Source: DATIUV01 sp049322755 (lineage in GTDB: Bacteria; Pseudomonadota; Gammaproteobacteria; Burkholderiales; UBA6910). From it: a stretch of 64,000 bases of DNA. Shown one piece after another: positions 34,799 through 43,402 of the stretch. How positions within the stretch are numbered: the first letter of the stretch is position 1; the number at the start of each line of letters is the position of its first letter. The notes under the pieces are model-generated. The model was not told the DNA's origin, did no database searches, and was given only the letters and a program-made list of their open reading frames with translations. A program made the translations under genes and the position numbers. The stretch covers positions 1-64,000 of the forward strand of contig JBMOQX010000033.1 in assembly GCA_049322755.1 (NCBI GenBank). The letters are read 5' to 3'.

Positions 34799-35820
34799 GC
34801 GCCGTCCTCCGGCGGCCGGGCGGCCTTGCCCTGGCCGTAGACGGCGGGCTGGGTGTAGGCGTCGATCAGCGGCACGCCCATGTTCATGATCAGGGTGGCG
34901 AAGGCGACCCCGTCGGGATAACCGCCCCAGGTGCGGATCACGTAGGTCAGCAGCGCGGCGCCGCCCGCGAAAATCAGCTTGCCGCGGGGCGTCGTCGGGC
35001 CGCTGACCGGATCGGTGAGGATGAAGAACGCTCCGATCAGCGCCGCGCCGTGGGCGAGGTGGAACGCCGCCCCCGCGTAGCGGTCGCCGTCGAACCCGTG
35101 GAACAGCGCGGCGATGACGGCGAGGGTCGCGAGGAAGGCGGCCGGTATGTGCCAGCTGATGATGCGCTGCTGCAGCAGGAACACGCCGCCGGCGAGATAC
35201 GCCAGCGCCAGCCACAGCGGTGCGGAAAGCGCCGCGCCGAGCTCGCCGGGCGCGGCGAAAATCTCGTCCAGCGTGCGCTGGCTCGCGAGCTGGGTCTTGA
35301 CCCAATCCAGCGGCGTGGCGGCGGTGATGGCGTCGGCGCCGCCCGGCAGGCTGCCCGCGAAGATCAGCGCAGCCGTCTCCGGCAAGCCGAGCCCGGCGCC
35401 GATCGGGGTGAAGCGGGTCATCTGCGCCGGGAACGACACGATCAGCACCGCATAGCCCACCATCGCCGGGTTGAAGAGATTGGCTCCGAGGCCGCCGTAG
35501 AGATGCTTGGCCACCACGATCGCGAACGCCGTACCGGTGACCGTGACCCACCAGGGGACGATGGCCGGCAGCGCCAGCGCCAGCAGCCACGCGGTGGTGA
35601 GCGCGGACAGGTCGCCGAGAAACGGCGCCGGCGGCACGCCGCGTGTCTTGAGCATGGCGGCCTCGGCGGCCAGCGCCACGGCGCTGGCCAGCGCCAGCTG
35701 GATGAAAATTCCCGGTCCCCAGAGCCAGGCATGGACCGCGATGGCGGGCACCAGCGCCAGCAGCACGCGGCCCATCACGCCGCGCACGGACGCGTTGACG
35801 CTCAGATGGGGCGCGGGCAT
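34795..35820 (-). CDS. rnfD: Rnf complex subunit D
   Basis: 341 residues with about nine or ten helices, NqrB/RnfD family; the likely ion-translocating subunit that also binds FMN covalently. Family blocks: FLGDLSALTTAWLLALALP (about 67-85), GGLGANLFNPAMVGYA (about 109-124) and ADAITAATPLD, whose threonine near 169 is the likely FMN site, then the late DPVSGPTTPRGKLIF. The 48 bp between rnfC and rnfD is empty. ATG at 35820. Confidence 0.95.
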   Translation of the reverse strand: MPAPHLSVNASVRGVMGRVLLALVPAIAVHAWLWGPGIFIQLALASAVALAAEAAMLKTRGVPPAPFLGDLSALTTAWLLALALPAIVPWWVTVTGTAFAIVVAKHLYGGLGANLFNPAMVGYAVLIVSFPAQMTRFTPIGAGLGLPETAALIFAGSLPGGADAITAATPLDWVKTQLASQRTLDEIFAAPGELGAALSAPLWLALAYLAGGVFLLQQRIISWHIPAAFLATLAVIAALFHGFDGDRYAGAAFHLAHGAALIGAFFILTDPVSGPTTPRGKLIFAGGAALLTYVIRTWGGYPDGVAFATLIMNMGVPLIDAYTQPAVYGQGKAARPPEDGA

Positions 35821-35868
35821 CGCGGTTCGCGCGTCACCGTTCGGCGCGGGCGGCGGCCGCGACGGGCG

Positions 35869-37404
35869 TCACGGCCGCTCGTCCGCAGCGGAGGATCCCG
35901 TCGAGCCCGTCGTGGCGGTCTGTTTGCCCGACTTCGCGCGCTCGATGGTTTCCAGGATCGAGGCCTTCTCGTCCTTGCCGTCGCTGCCGGTCCTGGCGGC
36001 GAGCCGGCGCGCGCGCTCGTCCTTTTCCCGCTGCAGCCGGTCGAGGCGGAACTCGTGGCGGGTGCGGGCCAGGTCGGCGGCCTTTTTCTCCCGCTCCCGC
36101 GCCCAGATCTCGCCCTTGGCGTAGCGGTAGTAGTCCACCAGCGGGATGTGGCTCGGGCAGACGTAGCTGCAGCAGCCGCACTCGATGCAGTCGAACAGCG
36201 CGTACTCCTGAGCCTTGCCGAAGTTCTTCGATTTGGCGAAGGCGTACAGCTCCATCGGCTGCAGGCGGGCGGGACACACGTCGGCACAGCGCCCGCAGCG
36301 GATGCACGGCATCGCCGGCGGTGGCGGCGGGAACAGCGTCCTCGAGCGGGCGATGATGCAATTGGTGGATTTCACCACCGGCACGTCGGCGGACGGGAGC
36401 CGGAAGCCCATCATGGGACCGCCCATGATGTAGCCGTCGGTGTCCGCCAGCGGCTGCGCCTGCGCCGCCAGGTGCGACACCGGGGTGCCGACCAGCACCT
36501 CGAAGTTGCGCGGCTCGGCGACGTTGCCGGTCACCGTCGCCAGCCGCGACACCAGCGGCTCGCCGAGGTGCACGGCGCGGAACAGCGCGCGGCAGGTGCC
36601 GACGTTGAAGCACGCCAGGCCCACGTCCTGGGGGCGTTTGCCGGCCGGCACTTCCCGGCCGGTGAGCGTGTAGATCAGCTGCTTCTCGCCACCCGCCGGA
36701 TAGAGGGCGGGCACCGCAACGACCGCGAAAGCAAGACCGGCGTCGCGCACGGCGGCCCGCATCGCCGCGATCGCCTCGGGCTTGTTGTCCTCGATGCCGA
36801 TCAGCACGCGCTGCGCGCCCAGCAGGCGCCGCGCGATTTCGGCGCCGGCGACAATCTCGTCGGGGCGCGTGCGCATCAGCGCGTCGTCGCAGCTGATGTA
36901 GGGCTCGCATTCGCCGCCGTTCACCACCAGGGTGGCGACCCGGCGGGTGCCGGGATTGAGCTTGATGAAGGTGGGAAACACCGCGCCGCCGAGCCCGGCG
37001 AGGCCGGCGCTGCGCAGGCGGTTGCGCACCTCGCTCAGGTGCAGGTGCTCCAGGTCCAGGGGGCGGCGCTCGATCCAGCGTTCGTCACCGTCGGGTTCGA
37101 TCACCACGCACAGGCCCTCGAGCCCCGAAGGGTGCGGCACCCGGCGCGGTTCCACCGCCAGCACCCGCCCGGAGGTGGGGGCGTGGACCGCCACCGAGAC
37201 GTAACCCTCCGGTGCGCCCACGGGCTGGCCCTTGAGCACCCGCTCGCCCGCGGCCACCAGCGCGCGCGCGGCAATGCCGATATGCTGGGACAGCGGCACC
37301 ACCAGCTCGCGCGGCAGCGGCACGGCGGCGACCGGCCGCGCGGCGGATGCCGACTTGTGCTCCGGCAGGTGCAGGCCGCCCGGGAAGCGGTGCAGCCGGA
37401 TCAC
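35869..37404 (-). CDS. rnfC: Rnf complex subunit C (NADH/FMN and Fe-S subunit)
   Basis: 511 residues. N-terminal HRFPGGLHLPEHK and the flavin/NADH-binding SLBB-type region are followed by two ferredoxin motifs: CIRCGRCADVCPARL (about 368-382) and CIECGCCSYVCPSHIPL (about 407-423). This subunit takes or gives electrons at NAD(H). GTG at 37404 overlaps the rnfB stop (GTGA) and gives MIRLHRFPGG as in homologues; an ATG at 37440 with an SD (GGAGACCTGGAA) would overlap rnfB by 40 bases. The C-terminal 85 residues are charged coiled-coil-like (EREKKAADLART), shorter than the repeat tails of enterobacterial RsxC. Confidence 0.93.
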   Translation of the reverse strand: MIRLHRFPGGLHLPEHKSASAARPVAAVPLPRELVVPLSQHIGIAARALVAAGERVLKGQPVGAPEGYVSVAVHAPTSGRVLAVEPRRVPHPSGLEGLCVVIEPDGDERWIERRPLDLEHLHLSEVRNRLRSAGLAGLGGAVFPTFIKLNPGTRRVATLVVNGGECEPYISCDDALMRTRPDEIVAGAEIARRLLGAQRVLIGIEDNKPEAIAAMRAAVRDAGLAFAVVAVPALYPAGGEKQLIYTLTGREVPAGKRPQDVGLACFNVGTCRALFRAVHLGEPLVSRLATVTGNVAEPRNFEVLVGTPVSHLAAQAQPLADTDGYIMGGPMMGFRLPSADVPVVKSTNCIIARSRTLFPPPPPAMPCIRCGRCADVCPARLQPMELYAFAKSKNFGKAQEYALFDCIECGCCSYVCPSHIPLVDYYRYAKGEIWAREREKKAADLARTRHEFRLDRLQREKDERARRLAARTGSDGKDEKASILETIERAKSGKQTATTGSTGSSAADERP

Positions 37405-37952
37405 GCCGCGGTGCGGATCGGCGTCGCGGGAGGCTGCCATTTCCAGGTCTCCAGGGTCTCGGGCACCGGCACCATGGCGATGCAATCCACCGGGCACGGC
37501 GGCAGGCACAGTTCGCAGCCGGTGCACTCATCGGCGATGACCGTGTGCATCTGCTTGGCGGCGCCGGCGATCGCGTCCACCGGACAGGCCTGGATGCACA
37601 GCGTGCAGCCGATGCAGGTCTGCTCGTCGATCACCGCCACCGATTTCGGCTTGGGCACGCCGTGGGCGTCGTTCAGGGGTTTGGGCTCGACCCCCAGCAG
37701 TTCGGCGAGCTGGTGAATTCCGTCCTCGCCGCCCGGCGGGCACTGGTTGATGTCGGCCTCGCCCTTGGCGATGGCTTCGGCGTAGGGACGGCAGCCGGGA
37801 AAGCCGCACTGGCCGCACTGGGTCTGGGGCAGGATGGCGTCGATCTTCTCCACCAGCGGGCTGCCCTCGACGCGGAACTTGAGGTTGGCGAACCCCAGCA
37901 CCGCTCCCAGCACCAGCGCCAGGCCGGCCATCACCAGCAGTGCGGTCAGCAT
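37401..37952 (-). CDS. rnfB: Rnf complex subunit B (ferredoxin-type)
   Basis: 183 residues: an N-terminal anchor (about 3-22), a 4Fe-4S-domain with C46, C49, C54 and C71 (QCGQCGFPGC), and a 2x[4Fe-4S] ferredoxin domain with C113/116/119/123 and C143/146/149/153. It is the entry point for reduced ferredoxin. The gene is separated from rnfA by 170 bp carrying a long inverted repeat, unlike the tightly overlapping rest of the operon. Confidence 0.96.
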   Translation of the reverse strand: MLTALLVMAGLALVLGAVLGFANLKFRVEGSPLVEKIDAILPQTQCGQCGFPGCRPYAEAIAKGEADINQCPPGGEDGIHQLAELLGVEPKPLNDAHGVPKPKSVAVIDEQTCIGCTLCIQACPVDAIAGAAKQMHTVIADECTGCELCLPPCPVDCIAMVPVPETLETWKWQPPATPIRTAA

Positions 37953-37996
37953 CGCGAGGGGCCTCCGCGGACCGTCGCGGCCGGAATGCCCAAAGC

Positions 37997-38088
37997 TTGA
38001 ACCGCCAAGGGCGCAAAGGACGCGAGGGGGAACACGACAAGTCCGCTCATGGGTTTCCTTCGCGTCCTTTGCGTCCTTCGCGGTTCAA
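37997..38088. repeat. Long imperfect inverted repeat between rnfA and rnfB
   Basis: The arms 37997-38025 and 38060-38088 are 29 bases each and match in 27 positions as reverse complements. They start TTGAACCGC and contain GCAAAGGACGCGA; the loop is 34 bases. In RNA this forms a long hairpin inside the operon transcript. The arm has an internal AAGG-CGC period of 9-10 bases. Similar GCAAAGGACGC elements occur as dispersed intergenic repeats in proteobacteria (from memory). Confidence 0.8.
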
Positions 38089-38122
38089 CGCCTTGCGTTG
38101 GATAGGGCGGCATGGAAAACGT

Positions 38123-38698
38123 CTAGCGCGTCAGCCCCGAGAAGCCCATGAACGCGAGGCTCATGAGGCCGGCGGTGACCATGGCGATGGCGGAGCCGCG
38201 GAACGCCAGCGGCACGTCGGCCGCCTCCAGGCGCTCGCGCATCGCCGCGAACAGCACCAGCACCAGCGAGAAGCCGAGCGCGCCGCCGAGGCCGAAGAAC
38301 AGCGACTCGACGAAGTTGTGGTTCTCCTGCACGTTGAGCAGCGGGATGCCGAGCACCGCGCAGTTGGTGGTGATCAGCGGCAGGTAGATGCCCAGCACCT
38401 GGTAGAGCAGGGGGCTCACCTTGCGCACGAACATCTCGGTGAACTGCACGATGGCGGCGATCACGACGATGAAGGACAGCGTACGCAGGTAGAAAAGGTC
38501 CGTGCCCAGCAGGTAGCGGTTGATCAGGTAGCTGGAGCCGGAGGCCAGCGTCAGCACGAACGCAGTGGCGAGCCCCATGCCGATGGCGGTCTCCAGCTTC
38601 CTGGAGACGCCCATGAACGGGCACAGGCCGAGGATCTTGGTGAGCACGATGTTGTTCACCAGCACCGTGCCGACGAGGATGAGAACGTAGGTTTCCAT
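38123..38698 (-). CDS. rnfA: Rnf complex subunit A
   Basis: 191 residues, six helices, the partner of RnfE in inverted topology. It contains KILGLCPFMGVSRK (Cys near residue 26) and PLITTNCAVLGIPLLN (Cys near residue 108), the intramembrane Fe-S ligands. ATG at 38698. First gene of the rnf operon as read on this strand. An Fnr-like box lies about 50 bp upstream. Confidence 0.96.
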   Translation of the reverse strand: METYVLILVGTVLVNNIVLTKILGLCPFMGVSRKLETAIGMGLATAFVLTLASGSSYLINRYLLGTDLFYLRTLSFIVVIAAIVQFTEMFVRKVSPLLYQVLGIYLPLITTNCAVLGIPLLNVQENHNFVESLFFGLGGALGFSLVLVLFAAMRERLEAADVPLAFRGSAIAMVTAGLMSLAFMGFSGLTR

Positions 38699-38748
38699 GC
38701 GGATGGGCGGCGCTCTCAGGTGGTTAACCCTGCGCTCGGCCCAACAAT

Positions 38749-38762
38749 TTGATCAGAATCAG
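38749..38762. promoter_or_regulatory. Fnr-like box upstream of rnfA
   Basis: TTGAT-CAGA-ATCAG matches the Fnr/Anr consensus TTGAT-N4-ATCAA at 9 of 10 conserved positions. It lies 51 bp before the rnfA ATG in the gap between pyrD and rnfA, in a local AT-rich patch. Suggests anaerobic or low-oxygen induction of Rnf (inference). Confidence 0.5.
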
Positions 38763-38811
38763 TAATTATCCGCCGCCGGCGCCGCCGGCCGCAACTGCGC
38801 GGACGTTGCGT

Positions 38812-39846
38812 TCACGCCGCCGCGGCGTTGCGCCGCGCAGTGGCCCGCACCAGTTCGGCCACCAGCTCGGGCCCGCGGAAGATGAGGCCCGTGTAAACCT
38901 GCACCAGGCTTGCGCCGGCGTCCAGCTTCTCCAGCGCGTCGGCGCCCGACAGGATGCCGCCGACGCCGATGATGGGAATCTCGCCGCCCAGCGCGCGCGC
39001 CAGCTTGCGGATCACCCGGGTGGAGAGCGCTTTCAGCGGCGCGCCGCTCAGTCCGCCGGCCTCGTCGCCGTGGGGGAGCTTCGCCACCACCGGCCGCGAT
39101 GTGGTGGTGTTGGTCGCGATCACTGCGTCCACCCGGCTGCGGCGCAGGACCTCCGCCGTGGCGGCCAGGTCGGCGTCGCCGAGGTCGGGCGCCAGCTTGA
39201 CCGCCAGCGGTGTGGCCTTGCCGTGGCGGTCCCGCAGCTTCTTCGCTTCGGCCTGCAGCCGCCCGAGCAGCGCCGCCAGCGTGTCGGCGGCCTGCAGCGT
39301 GCGCAGGTTGGCGGTGTTGGGCGAGGAAATATTGACCGCCACGTAGTCGGCACGGGCGTAGACCTTTTTCAGGCAGGCGACGTAGTCGTCGTCGGCGCGC
39401 TCGATCGGCGTGTCGAAGTTCTTGCCGATGTTGATGCCGAGGATGCCGCGGTAGCGCACGCCGTCGAGGTTTTTCAGCAGCGTGTCGACGCCGTCGTTGT
39501 TGAAGCCCATGCGGTTGATCACCGCCTGCGCCTGGGGGAAACGGAACAGCCGCGGCCTGGGATTGCCCGGCTGCGGCCGCGGCGTCACCGTGCCCACCTC
39601 GATGAAGCCGAAGCCCAGCGCGCCGAGGGCGTCGACGTGGGCGCCGTTCTTGTCCATGCCGGCGGCAAGGCCCACGGCGTTGGGGAACGTGAGGCCCATC
39701 ATCTCCACCGGCGTCCCCCGGGGCGGATGGAACAGCACCCGGCCGGCGTGGAGGCGGTGCGCCCAGTCGAGCGAGGTCAGGGTGAGATCGTGGGCGGTTT
39801 CCGGATCGAGCGCGAACAGCGCCGGCCGCGCGAGGGAGTACAGCAT
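38812..39846 (-). CDS. pyrD: Dihydroorotate dehydrogenase (quinone), class 2
   Basis: Fourth step of pyrimidine synthesis, dihydroorotate to orotate with electrons to quinone at the inner membrane. 344 residues; the N-terminal amphipathic extension (MLYSLARPALFALDPETAHD) marks the membrane-bound class 2 form. FMN/substrate motifs: GLAAGMDKNG, INRMGFNNDG, the NISSPNTANLR loop with the catalytic Ser, TNTT, and GVGGILSGADALEKL. ATG at 39846. It stands alone between the rnf genes and the PAP2 gene. Confidence 0.97.
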   Translation of the reverse strand: MLYSLARPALFALDPETAHDLTLTSLDWAHRLHAGRVLFHPPRGTPVEMMGLTFPNAVGLAAGMDKNGAHVDALGALGFGFIEVGTVTPRPQPGNPRPRLFRFPQAQAVINRMGFNNDGVDTLLKNLDGVRYRGILGINIGKNFDTPIERADDDYVACLKKVYARADYVAVNISSPNTANLRTLQAADTLAALLGRLQAEAKKLRDRHGKATPLAVKLAPDLGDADLAATAEVLRRSRVDAVIATNTTTSRPVVAKLPHGDEAGGLSGAPLKALSTRVIRKLARALGGEIPIIGVGGILSGADALEKLDAGASLVQVYTGLIFRGPELVAELVRATARRNAAAA

Positions 39847-39894
39847 GCGCGGATTCTACCCGCTCTGGGCCGCAGGCCGCAGTCCCGCGGATGC

Positions 39895-40638
39895 TCAGAC
39901 GCGCGCCGGAATGGGCTCGGGAAACGGTTCCCCCGGCCGCGGGCGCATCGCGATCCAGAGCCCGACGATCACCAGCCAGCAGATCAGGCCGGACCAGACG
40001 TTGTGGGACAGGAAATGGGCGCCCTGCATGACCCGGCCCAGGCCCAGCCCGAGTCCGGCGGCGAGACCCAGGAGCAGCGCCGCCGCCGCGAGACCGCGGC
40101 GGTGCGGGTAGAAGGCGAAATGGAACGCCATCAGCGCGAAGCCGGTGGAGGCGTGGCCTCCGGGGAAGCAGTGACCGGGCTTGAGCCCGTCGGGCGTCGC
40201 CGCCAGCAGGCTCGCGTACGGGGCGAATCCGCCGTAGACGTCGATGTCCCACGGGCAATGGCGCACGAAAACCCGCTTTAGGCCACTCACCGTCAGCGTG
40301 GACAGGCCCATCGCCAGCGCCAGGAACAGCAGCGTGCGGCGGTGCGCCGCCAGCGGCGGCAGGACGAACGAAAGCGCGTAGCCGGCCAGGCACAGGGCGC
40401 CCAGCGTTCCCACGAGGTATTTGGCCCAGTGGTGCATAACCACGTCGAGAACCCAGGCGTGCCGCAATGGAAACGTGCGTGTCTCCGGGTCGTAGAAAGC
40501 ATCCGAGAGCGCGCGATCGAGTCCCGCGGCGTCGATGCCCCACAGCACTGCAGCGCCGAGCGCCAATGGCAGGGCGACGTGGGAGACGGCGAAACGCCGC
40601 CCCGGAGCGGTGCCCGGCCGGGCGGCTCGGGAGTTCAC
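39895..40638 (-). CDS. PAP2-family membrane phosphatase
   Basis: 247 residues with five to six helices. The PAP2 signature is present in three parts: KRVFVRHCP (motif 1, KxxxxxRxxP form, about 127-135), PGGHASTGFAL (motif 2, catalytic His, about 167) and GAHFLSHNVWSG (motif 3, nucleophile His, where the usual Asp is Asn-Val-Trp-Ser). This family dephosphorylates lipid phosphates such as undecaprenyl diphosphate, phosphatidylglycerol phosphate or lipid A. GTG at 40638 overlaps the sulfatase stop (GTGA). Last gene of the operon; likely removes a phosphate from, or recycles, a lipid product of the preceding transferase. Confidence 0.88.
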   Translation of the reverse strand: MNSRAARPGTAPGRRFAVSHVALPLALGAAVLWGIDAAGLDRALSDAFYDPETRTFPLRHAWVLDVVMHHWAKYLVGTLGALCLAGYALSFVLPPLAAHRRTLLFLALAMGLSTLTVSGLKRVFVRHCPWDIDVYGGFAPYASLLAATPDGLKPGHCFPGGHASTGFALMAFHFAFYPHRRGLAAAALLLGLAAGLGLGLGRVMQGAHFLSHNVWSGLICWLVIVGLWIAMRPRPGEPFPEPIPARV

Positions 40639-42605
40639 GGCTGTTGCGTGTAGCGGTGCGTCCGGTAGAGATCGTAGGCCAGCTGGTACACGCTGGCCGC
40701 GTCCCTCAGCGCCTCCGGATCCACCGCCGCCGGGGCCTGCACGTCGGCGAGCCTGTCGAAGGCGTACGTCGCGACTTCGCGCCGGAAACGCAGCTCGGTG
40801 AGCCGCCCGTCGCGCAGCATCGCGACGTCGCGGTTGTGGTTCAGCAGCACGAAGCGTTCGATATCGGGAGTCTGCAGGATGTCGCGGCCGAAGAAGCCGG
40901 TCTCGTAGGACAGATTGAGCAGCCCCATCACCGTCGGCGCCACGTCCATCTGGCTTGCCAGAGCTTCGATGCGGCGCGGTTTGACGTGGCCGGGCGCGTA
41001 GACCAGGAACGGGATTTCGTAGCTCTTGAGCGGGATGTCCTCGCGCCCGTAGACGCGGGCGCCGTGGTCGGCCACCACCACCACCATCGCGTCGCGGGCC
41101 CAGGGCCGCTGCTCCAGCGCCGCGATGAAGCGGCCGATGGCGTGGTCCGCGTAGCGCACGCCGGCCTCGCGGCCGCCGCCCTTGGCCGGGACGCCGGGCA
41201 CGCCGGCGGGGAAGGTGAAGGGCTTGTGGTTGGAGGTGGACATGACGATGGAGAACACCCGCTCGCCGCGCGCCACCTGCCGGTCGTAGAGCGCCAGGGC
41301 GTTGCGGAACAGGTCCTCGTCGGACACGCCCCAGATGTTGCTGAATTTCGGCGTGTCCATGTCGGTACGGTCCGTCACCCGGTAGCCGTTCGCGCCGAAG
41401 TACGCGTTCATGTTGTCGAAGGTGCCGAAGCCGCCGTAGATGAACGACGGCGAGTAGCCTTGGCGCGCCATGATCTGGGCCCAGCTGGCGAGGCCCTCGT
41501 TGCGGGGCCGCTTGACGATGGACTCGGCGGGCACCGGGGGAAAGGATGCCGACACGGCTTCCATGCCCCGCACCGTGCGCGTGCCGGTGGCGTAGACATT
41601 GGAGAACACCAGGCTTCTGGACGCGAGCCGGTCCAGGTTCGGCGTGAGCCCGCGCCGGTCGCCGTAGGCGCCGACGAACTCGGCCCCCAGCGACTCCTGC
41701 AGGAGCACGATGACGTGCAACGGCAGCGGCGGGCCGACGGCGCGTATGCGCCGCTCCAGCGGATTGGCCGCCCCGTCGACGAACTCGGCATTGCGCTGCC
41801 AGACCATGTGCCGGGACCGCGCGACGGCCTCGGCGTCCGGGACCGTGTGGTAATAGGCGCGGTAGTCCAGCTTGCTGTTCCGGAGCGCGCTGAAGAACGC
41901 GTACACGCCGTTCTGGGCGAGCTCGTTCGCGACCCGGTTGGTGGAGAACTGCCCGGTGGAGCTGTTCACGCCGAACCAGGCGGCGACGGCGGCGCCCGCC
42001 AGCGCCGCGAGCGGCCTCCAGCGCCGGCCGAACCGGCTCGGCGCCGTCAGACTGCGCGCGAGGCGGCCACGCGTGAGCCACAGCACCGCGCCCGTCAGGG
42101 CGGCCGCGGCCGCCAGCACCCGACCCACCGGGTAGGAGTCCCAGATGTTGACGAACACCTCGTGGGGATAGATGAGGTACTCCACCGCGACGAAGTTAAA
42201 GCGCGAATTGAATTCGTCGAAGAAGAAGTATTCCACTGCGCCCAGGTAGATCAGGCCGAAAGTGCAGGCGGCGAACGCCGCGTGGAACACGGGCCGGTGC
42301 CGGCGCGACCGGTACCAGCGGTCCGGCGCCAGGGTCAGGTAGGCGGCAAACGGCAGGAACAGGAACACGCTGGTGACGACGTCGTAGAAGAAACCGATGC
42401 CGAAGGCGAGCGGGGCCTGGAAGACGGTCAGCTGCCCCTGCCATCCCGCCTTTGCCGCGAGCGCGGCGCGGGTGAGGGTGGAGATCACCAGGTAGATGGC
42501 GACCGCGGTCCAGAGGGGATCGAAGCGGCGCCGCGCGGTATCCGGGCGCGACCGCGCCGGGGCCGGCGAGCCGGCGGCGGGGAAAATGGCGCGGTTGGCG
42601 CTCAC
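40635..42605 (-). CDS. LTA synthase-type membrane sulfatase/phosphotransferase
   Basis: 656 residues: five N-terminal helices (to about 220) then a periplasmic sulfatase-fold domain. Active-site pieces are visible: LLQESLGAEFVG (metal Glu), the nucleophile Thr in YATGTRTVRGMEA, MSTSNHKPF (His) and VVVADHGARVYG (Asp-His). Such enzymes transfer phosphoglycerol or phosphoethanolamine from phospholipids to a glycan or lipid, e.g. OpgB and LTA synthases. GTG at 42605 overlaps the SDR stop. The domain suggests a headgroup is added to the product of this operon (inference). Confidence 0.9.
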   Translation of the reverse strand: MSANRAIFPAAGSPAPARSRPDTARRRFDPLWTAVAIYLVISTLTRAALAAKAGWQGQLTVFQAPLAFGIGFFYDVVTSVFLFLPFAAYLTLAPDRWYRSRRHRPVFHAAFAACTFGLIYLGAVEYFFFDEFNSRFNFVAVEYLIYPHEVFVNIWDSYPVGRVLAAAAALTGAVLWLTRGRLARSLTAPSRFGRRWRPLAALAGAAVAAWFGVNSSTGQFSTNRVANELAQNGVYAFFSALRNSKLDYRAYYHTVPDAEAVARSRHMVWQRNAEFVDGAANPLERRIRAVGPPLPLHVIVLLQESLGAEFVGAYGDRRGLTPNLDRLASRSLVFSNVYATGTRTVRGMEAVSASFPPVPAESIVKRPRNEGLASWAQIMARQGYSPSFIYGGFGTFDNMNAYFGANGYRVTDRTDMDTPKFSNIWGVSDEDLFRNALALYDRQVARGERVFSIVMSTSNHKPFTFPAGVPGVPAKGGGREAGVRYADHAIGRFIAALEQRPWARDAMVVVVADHGARVYGREDIPLKSYEIPFLVYAPGHVKPRRIEALASQMDVAPTVMGLLNLSYETGFFGRDILQTPDIERFVLLNHNRDVAMLRDGRLTELRFRREVATYAFDRLADVQAPAAVDPEALRDAASVYQLAYDLYRTHRYTQQP

Positions 42606-43402
42606 GCGTCGCCTCGCGTCAGCTCGCGCGCCGCACGGCGCTGCTTTTTCATGCCGCCGTCCACCAGCCGCGGCAGCCAGGCGTTGAGCCGCACGAACAG
42701 CTTTTCCGGCCAGCCGATATAGGTCTCGGCGCGCTCGGCCTCGATGGCGGCAACGATACTCCGGGCCACGTCGGCCGCGCTGTCGGTGGCGCTGCCGGTC
42801 TTCTCCGCCAGGCGGTAGACGGCGTCGGAATTGATCGCCGTCCGGGTGGTGCGTGGTGCCACGTAGCAGACCTTGACGTCGCGCTCGGCCAGCTCCCGGC
42901 GCAGCGCCTCGGAGAATCCCCGCAGCGCGTGCTTGGTGGCGCAATAGGTGGCGAACTGCGGCATGCCCAGGGAGCCCAGGATGGAGCCGACGTTCACCAC
43001 CATGAAGCGCTGGCCGCTGACCGCGCGCAGCGCGGCGCGGGTGAGCAGCAGCAGCCCGGTGACGTTGGTGGCGACGATGCGGCGGATTTCCTCTGCCGGG
43101 CGCTCGGCGAAATCGCCGAAGCCGGCGACGCCGGCGTTGTTGATCAAGATGTCGAGCCCTCCGAGCAGGTCCGTGGCCTGCGCCACCGGGCGTTCCTGGC
43201 CGTGGGCCTCGGCGAGGTCGAACGTGAGGGCGTGGGCCTCGCCGCCCGCATCGGTGATTTCGCGGCAGACCGCGTTCAGGCGCTCGCCGTTGCGCCCCAG
43301 GAGCGCGAGGCGCGCCCCCCGGCGCGCCAGCAGCAGGGCGGTTTCGCGGCCGATGCCGCTGCCGGCGCCGGTAAGCAGAACTCGCTGATTCTCCAGCTTC
43401 AT
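42602..43402 (-). CDS. Short-chain dehydrogenase/reductase
   Basis: 266 residues, classical SDR with LLTGAGSGIGRE (NADP-binding, about 9-20), NNAGVAGFG, and the catalytic Ser (NVGSILGS) with YCATKHAL (Tyr-x-x-x-Lys). The C-terminal part (WPEKLFVRLNAWLPRLVDG) resembles SDRs acting on acyl or lipid substrates. ATG at 43402 overlaps the upstream stop (ATGA). It probably reduces or oxidises an intermediate made by the ligase and the di-iron enzyme of the same operon. Confidence 0.92.
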   Translation of the reverse strand: MKLENQRVLLTGAGSGIGRETALLLARRGARLALLGRNGERLNAVCREITDAGGEAHALTFDLAEAHGQERPVAQATDLLGGLDILINNAGVAGFGDFAERPAEEIRRIVATNVTGLLLLTRAALRAVSGQRFMVVNVGSILGSLGMPQFATYCATKHALRGFSEALRRELAERDVKVCYVAPRTTRTAINSDAVYRLAEKTGSATDSAADVARSIVAAIEAERAETYIGWPEKLFVRLNAWLPRLVDGGMKKQRRAARELTRGDA

